From Ectobius pallidus (Eukaryota; Arthropoda; Insecta; Blattodea; Ectobiidae): 64,000 bases of DNA. The stretch covers positions 167,964,559 through 168,028,558 of the forward strand of contig CAXKWD010000002.1 in assembly GCA_964059195.1 (NCBI GenBank), read 5' to 3'. Made by a program: the position numbers and the translations under genes. This document shows, piece by piece, positions 60,066 to 64,000 of this stretch. Each line of letters begins with the position of its first letter. The stretch's first letter is position 1. Below the pieces are notes generated by a model. That model saw nothing but the letters and a program-made list of their open reading frames with translations. It did no database searches and was not told the DNA's origin.

Positions 60066-61400
60066 GTGCATCTCGTTATGTTGGTCACAGTTCATCGCTA
60101 GACGACGTCACACTGGCAACGTCCAATCATGCGATTCTACTCCGGTCTTAATAATCAACATGGTGGAAACATCCCTACTTTTTGCCATTTCCCACTATAA
60201 AAGAAAGTGTACTGTTTAGGGAGGGTGGGTTGGACGAAATCACTCGTGAAGACAACATCTCCTCTCCCGAGAATGATATGTCTTGAAATCCATGTGTTTT
60301 TAAATGTTTTATGGAGATAATCTCGTGTTATAATATGGGGGAGTTGAAATGGGACTTTACCGAAGAAATTACTTCCCTTTCTAATAAAATTATTTTGTTA
60401 TGTAAAAAAATTAATGTAGAGTAACTTTCTGTAAAAGGGGGGGAAAAAATCCCCTGATAAAGGCTACAGATTTAAGATGTCTGAAAGCTCAAACTTCATA
60501 ACAGTGACATGGCTGCCAACCTGAGAAGCTATTCTAAAATTAACACCATGAAAAATATGTGGTTATAATGAATTATACTTGGGTATAATTTAGTTACACA
60601 GTTAAAGTAACATTACTAGAGCTGTGCATTTCTGTAAGATATATTATTAGGTACTTGATGGTATACACAGTACTTCATAAAGTCAGTATTTGTTTGAGTA
60701 GTTTAGTTCTATTTTTTTGTTGTAACCACGATTACTTAACTATGGAAAAATGCATACATGACTGAGATATTGTTCTCTCAAAGAGCAAAAATTAAATTCT
60801 CTCACATGTAGATAATATGACACATTATACTTATTGAAAACATTGTACTCACAACAGAAAACTTCTGGCAGGTTATGCAGATATTTTGAAAATTATTAAT
60901 TTTGCCATAAATTTGTAATAATTCTGAAATGTCTTTAAATTATCGCAACGATTTATTAAATGGGATTTAACCTTTATCCCAATAATATTGTACTTCAAGT
61001 GCAGGGATAGCTGTGAGTGTAGTATTTAAATTATTCAGTATAGTAGGATTTTTATCAAATCATTTTGAATATAATATAATGAATTTATAATGCTTCAAAA
61101 ATTCATCTAGTGCTGGTGCAGTTCAGGTCTGGTAATTTGTTCTTACTTGTTTTTAATATGTAATAATGGCATTTTTCTATGATAAAGTAATAAGAGTTTG
61201 TGTTTTCTATTGTTTCTGAGAGTACATCAGCACTTGCATCACTTCACACACACCACACCTAAGAATTGTTCTTATATTTTTCAGAGACATTAGAATTTAA
61301 GGTAGACATCATAATATCATTAAATCTTTTAATAGGAGTCTCCCTGTCAAATTTCAATTAAACTGATTTAAAACACACTTTTAAACCTAGCCATACTACA
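60066..61400. other. Non-coding stretch
   Basis: No recognised gene or repeat end. Confidence 0.45.
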
Positions 61401-61402
61401 TT

Positions 61403-61524
61403 TTTTTCTACTCCAGCAGTTTCACCTCAGTCCAAAGCATCGTCTTATGTAGGCTAATTAAAATTCTGTTGCAACTGGTGATGCCTTGGACCAAAGTGAA
61501 AGCAGTCTCGACTAGAAAAAAAGT
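61403..61524. other. Imperfect hairpin, pre-miRNA-like geometry
   Basis: The left arm TTTTTTCTACTCCAGCAGTT and TCACCTCAGTCCAAAGCATC pairs imperfectly with the right arm GATGCCTTGGACCAAAGTGA and AAGCAGTCTCGACTAGAAAA. The stem is about 40 bp with scattered mismatches and bulges; the loop is about 30 nt. No known miRNA sequence was recognised. A decayed inverted-repeat transposon is an equally good explanation. Confidence 0.5.
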
Positions 61525-62029
61525 AATTGAAAGAAGTTAAAAATATATTTTAAATCTGCTAAACATGATTTTTGACCACATTAGGCCATTGGATCTTCCA
61601 AATAAAAGGAGCCCACAATTAAAGAAAAATTAGTAGAAAATTTACTTACATGACACATCATATGGCAACCTTACCTAATATAGTAACATGTGCATAACAG
61701 TGGATTAACTTGTCATTCACTAGCCAGAATACTAGTGACAGAATAGCTTCATCAAGTGGTGTAATCGAGGGTATATGCAGGTATACACATAATATCACTC
61801 TGCTTATCCTTACTAGTTAATGTATGCCCTCTGATTAATTGCATATACCTTCTGTTTTGGTTAGGCCTATGCTTTATTAACTTGTACCTGAGAGGTATAT
61901 TTGTTATAATGTATGGGGATTTTACCATTATCTCGAGTACATATTATGTGAACTGATTGTTTTCAAAGTCAGTTAAATAAAAGTTTTATTTGAATTTTCA
62001 AGATATCAATAGATTTCAGCCAGATAAAC
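61525..62029. other. Non-coding spacer
   Basis: No recognised feature. Confidence 0.45.
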
Positions 62030-62330
62030 TAAACTCCGTGGTGCTACATCCCTGAAGGGACAAGGCCTACCACCTGACCGCTGCGTCATCTACCATAGGC
62101 AGATGGCAGGATTTGGGGGGGCATGTGGTCAGCATGCCAACACCATTAATGGTGGTTTCCATGACCGGAGCCGCTACTTCTGTATCAAGTAGCTCCTCAA
62201 TTTGGATCACGAGGCTGAGTGCACCCTGTTCCAGACCTCCCTATCTCAGAAAAATCCAAGGAGGTACTGGGGATCGAACCCAGGCTGATGGATCTGTAGT
62301 CAGCAATGCTAACCACAAGACCGGAAGCTT
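62030..62330 (-). mobile_element. tRNA-derived SINE, minus strand
   Basis: The complement of 62261-62325 contains GTGGTTAGCATTGCTGACTA and, 12 bases on, GCCTGGGTTCGATCCCC, an A-box-like and a perfect B-box sequence. The body extends left to about 62030 (CACGGGAGTTTAG on the element strand is not certain). A second, shorter copy of the head lies at 63050-63130. Confidence 0.75.
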
Positions 62331-62349
62331 AAAACTCAGTTATTTTGCA

Positions 62350-62442
62350 TCTTAATTTTTTTTAATTTTCCGGGGGAGGGCCCCCGGACCCCGCTGATCT
62401 TATAACCCCCCCCATATGGTCGGCCTGGTTACGCCTATGATT
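62350..62442. repeat. Solo end of a hAT-like element
   Basis: TTTTCCGGGGGAGGGCCCCC, then GGTCGGCCTGGTTACGCCTATG. The complement of the end, CATAGGCGTAACCAGG, looks like a hAT terminus. No partner end was found. Confidence 0.4.
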
Positions 62443-62447
62443 ACAGA

Positions 62448-63055
62448 TACAAATAATATTAAGGTAGAAGTTAAGCATCAGCTGAAATCAGAAAATGCTT
62501 GTTTTTATGCAGTTCAGAAACTCTTTATCTTCTTGTCTTCTGTCCAGAAATCTAAAAATAAACATTTATAAGGCAATTATCCTGCCGGTTGTATTAAATG
62601 GATGTGATTCATGGTCACTTACTCTTCGGGAAGAACATAATTTGAGTGTGTTCAAAAACAGGGTGCTTAGGAAAATATTTGGGCCTAAGAAAGATGAAAA
62701 TGGGGACTGGAGAAAACTGCATAATGACGAGCTTCATAACCTGTACTCTTCACTGGTTATAGTAAGGGTAATTAAATAATGGATGTTGAAATGGGCTGGA
62801 CATGTTGCATGCATGGGGGAGGAAAGACATATCTCAAAAGTATTGACTGAGGACCACTTGGAAGACATAGACATAGGTGGACTATTAGGACAGATTTAAG
62901 GGAAATAGGATTTGCGATGGATGGTTGGATGGAGTTAGCACAGAAAAGGGTTGAATGGCAGACTCGGTTAAGCAAGGCAATGAAACTTCGGGTTCCATAA
63001 CATAGATAATATTCCTTTAGCTTGCTTAGGAATTGTCTATTGTCATTGAGTACCT
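62448..63055 (+). mobile_element. RTE-like LINE 3' fragment
   Basis: The frame at 62495-62779 reads SCLLSRNLKINIYKAIILPV, LNGCDSWSLTLREEHNLSVF, KNRVLRKIFGPKKDENGDWR and KLHNDELHNLYSS. It continues past a stop as WMLKWAGHVACMGEERHISK. This is the thumb/C-terminal region of insect RTE-like ORF2 proteins. The final RNA-coding part matches the LINE tail at 12645-12864 (GGATGGAGTTAGCACAGAA, GGGTTCCATAA, AATATTCCTTTAGC, TTGTCTATTG). Stops and frameshifts show it is inactive. Upstream of 62495 homology continues in another frame to about 62448. Confidence 0.88.
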
Positions 63056-63130
63056 CACAGGAGTTACCTTGGATTGATCCTGGGCCTGAGGATCCGTAGC
63101 CAGCAATGCTAACCATGAGACTATGCAGTC
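63050..63130 (-). repeat. SINE head related to 62261-62325
   Basis: The complement reads CTCATGGTTAGCATTGCTGG, CTACGGATCCTCAGGC, then CAGGATCAATCC. It shares the TGGTTAGCATTGCTG block with the neighbouring SINE. It directly follows the 3' end of the LINE fragment. Confidence 0.6.
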
Positions 63131-64000
63131 AGTCAATATTAGACTATAACGTTGAAAATAATTTATGGATAAATACTTATTCATTTGGTATTGGGTAAAA
63201 CTATTATTAAACAACTTCTGGTTAATAATGCACATCAATAGTGCCACTTGAAAATTTTATTGTGAAATCAATATAGCATGATGTTCAAACTGTCTGTATA
63301 CTACTTTACTTTAGTTTTTATGTTTGTGTGATCACGAAATGCACCTGTACAGTGATATGCTTCTTTTATGCCATTTGAAATATCCAAAGCATTTCACCAT
63401 TTTTTTTTTTTATCGGGGGACATATTAATTCATTTAGTGCATATGTATGCATTGCTACTGTGCAGTACAAAAAATGCAATAAAAACATAACCTTCAATGA
63501 AAGCTCCCCTAAAACCTTTGAACATTTTGGGACAACAGCACTGGTTCCATCTCAGCCAGTGAAACATACAAACACTTCGCACACTGAGAATAATATGGGA
63601 AAAAAAAAAAAAAAAAAAAAACTAAATTTTACAGGAGAGTGTTTTAAAGTTTTATATTCTGAATATAAAGGTAGGAAGTGCAGGTATGGTCATCTTACAC
63701 CAAATATTTCTCATATAGACTATTAGAAAACAGCAAAAACCCAAAATTAATTATTTTTGAGATGTGGCCCTATTATTCTCAGTGTGTGACTTATCTTTGA
63801 CATACTTTATACACTTTCAAGCCCTCTGGCTCTTTTCATTATTTCCTCAATAAATTACAGGCTTAACAGGCATTATGGGAATACGTTATCCAGACAGCTG
63901 TAGGAGTTCGAAATAGTCACCAAGCTGTTGTTTGACCTAGAACTTCTTTTAACAAAAGAAACCCTAAGCAACTTAATTGTATAAAATACATTATAAACAA
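63131..64000. other. Non-coding to window end
   Basis: T-run at 63401-63411 and A-run at about 63600-63620. The frame 63460-63726 spans the A-run and is not a recognisable protein. Confidence 0.45.

Overview
This window looks like a piece of a large, repeat-rich insect nuclear genome. It is AT-rich and has almost no coding density. It carries an intron-containing gene, many dispersed transposons and SINEs, and abundant microsatellites. The LINE tails with a (TAAG)n end and the very frequent TAGGCCTA-type words suggest Blattodea (cockroach or termite), but that assignment is recollection and not proven by the sequence.

One cellular gene can be supported. Three exons on the + strand (30999-31215, 38822-39174, 46700-46847) have canonical splice sites and mutually compatible phases. 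Joined, they read a Ser/Pro/Tyr-rich segment, a long interrupted polyglutamine tract, an RHRISLLPPPPQEYLPL block and a PPFKKIRFGEPKP block. The order matches the N-terminal region of the nuclear receptor corepressor NCoR/SMRTER (Drosophila Smr). The start codon lies upstream of these exons and was not located. The rest of the protein must lie beyond 46847, probably outside the window. The two complete introns are about 7.6 and 7.5 kb and are packed with mobile elements.

Region by region: 1-4.9 kb holds a tRNA-derived SINE with a perfect 12-bp target duplication. 5-7.3 kb holds two hAT-like elements and a possible 5S-rRNA-derived repeat. 12.6-15.6 kb holds a 5'-truncated LINE with an 18-bp target duplication and a CR1/Jockey-type reverse transcriptase remnant. 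17.4-18.4 kb is a hAT-like element with a foldback inside. 19.4-21.3 kb is a nested pair in which a PIF/Harbinger-like element carrying a MADF-type exon sits inside a second inverted-repeat element. 24.1-26 kb holds Helitron-like repeats. 29.8 kb is a 260-bp hAT MITE. 31-46.8 kb is the corepressor gene, whose introns contain inverted tRNA-SINEs, Tigger/pogo remnants, a CACTA/CMC-like element with a recognisable transposase pseudogene, a 2.9-kb hAT with a 130-bp-arm hairpin, and a LINE. 51.3-53.1 kb is a hAT with a LINE inserted in it. 54.9-56.1 kb is LINE debris. 58.1-58.8 kb is an inverted-repeat element, and 62-63.1 kb holds SINE and LINE copies.

I find no evidence for a novel multi-gene system. 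The strongest material for follow-up is the corepressor polyQ exon, the set of precisely delimited transposon insertions (six with 8-bp duplications) and a few long hairpins, one of which has a pre-miRNA-like shape.
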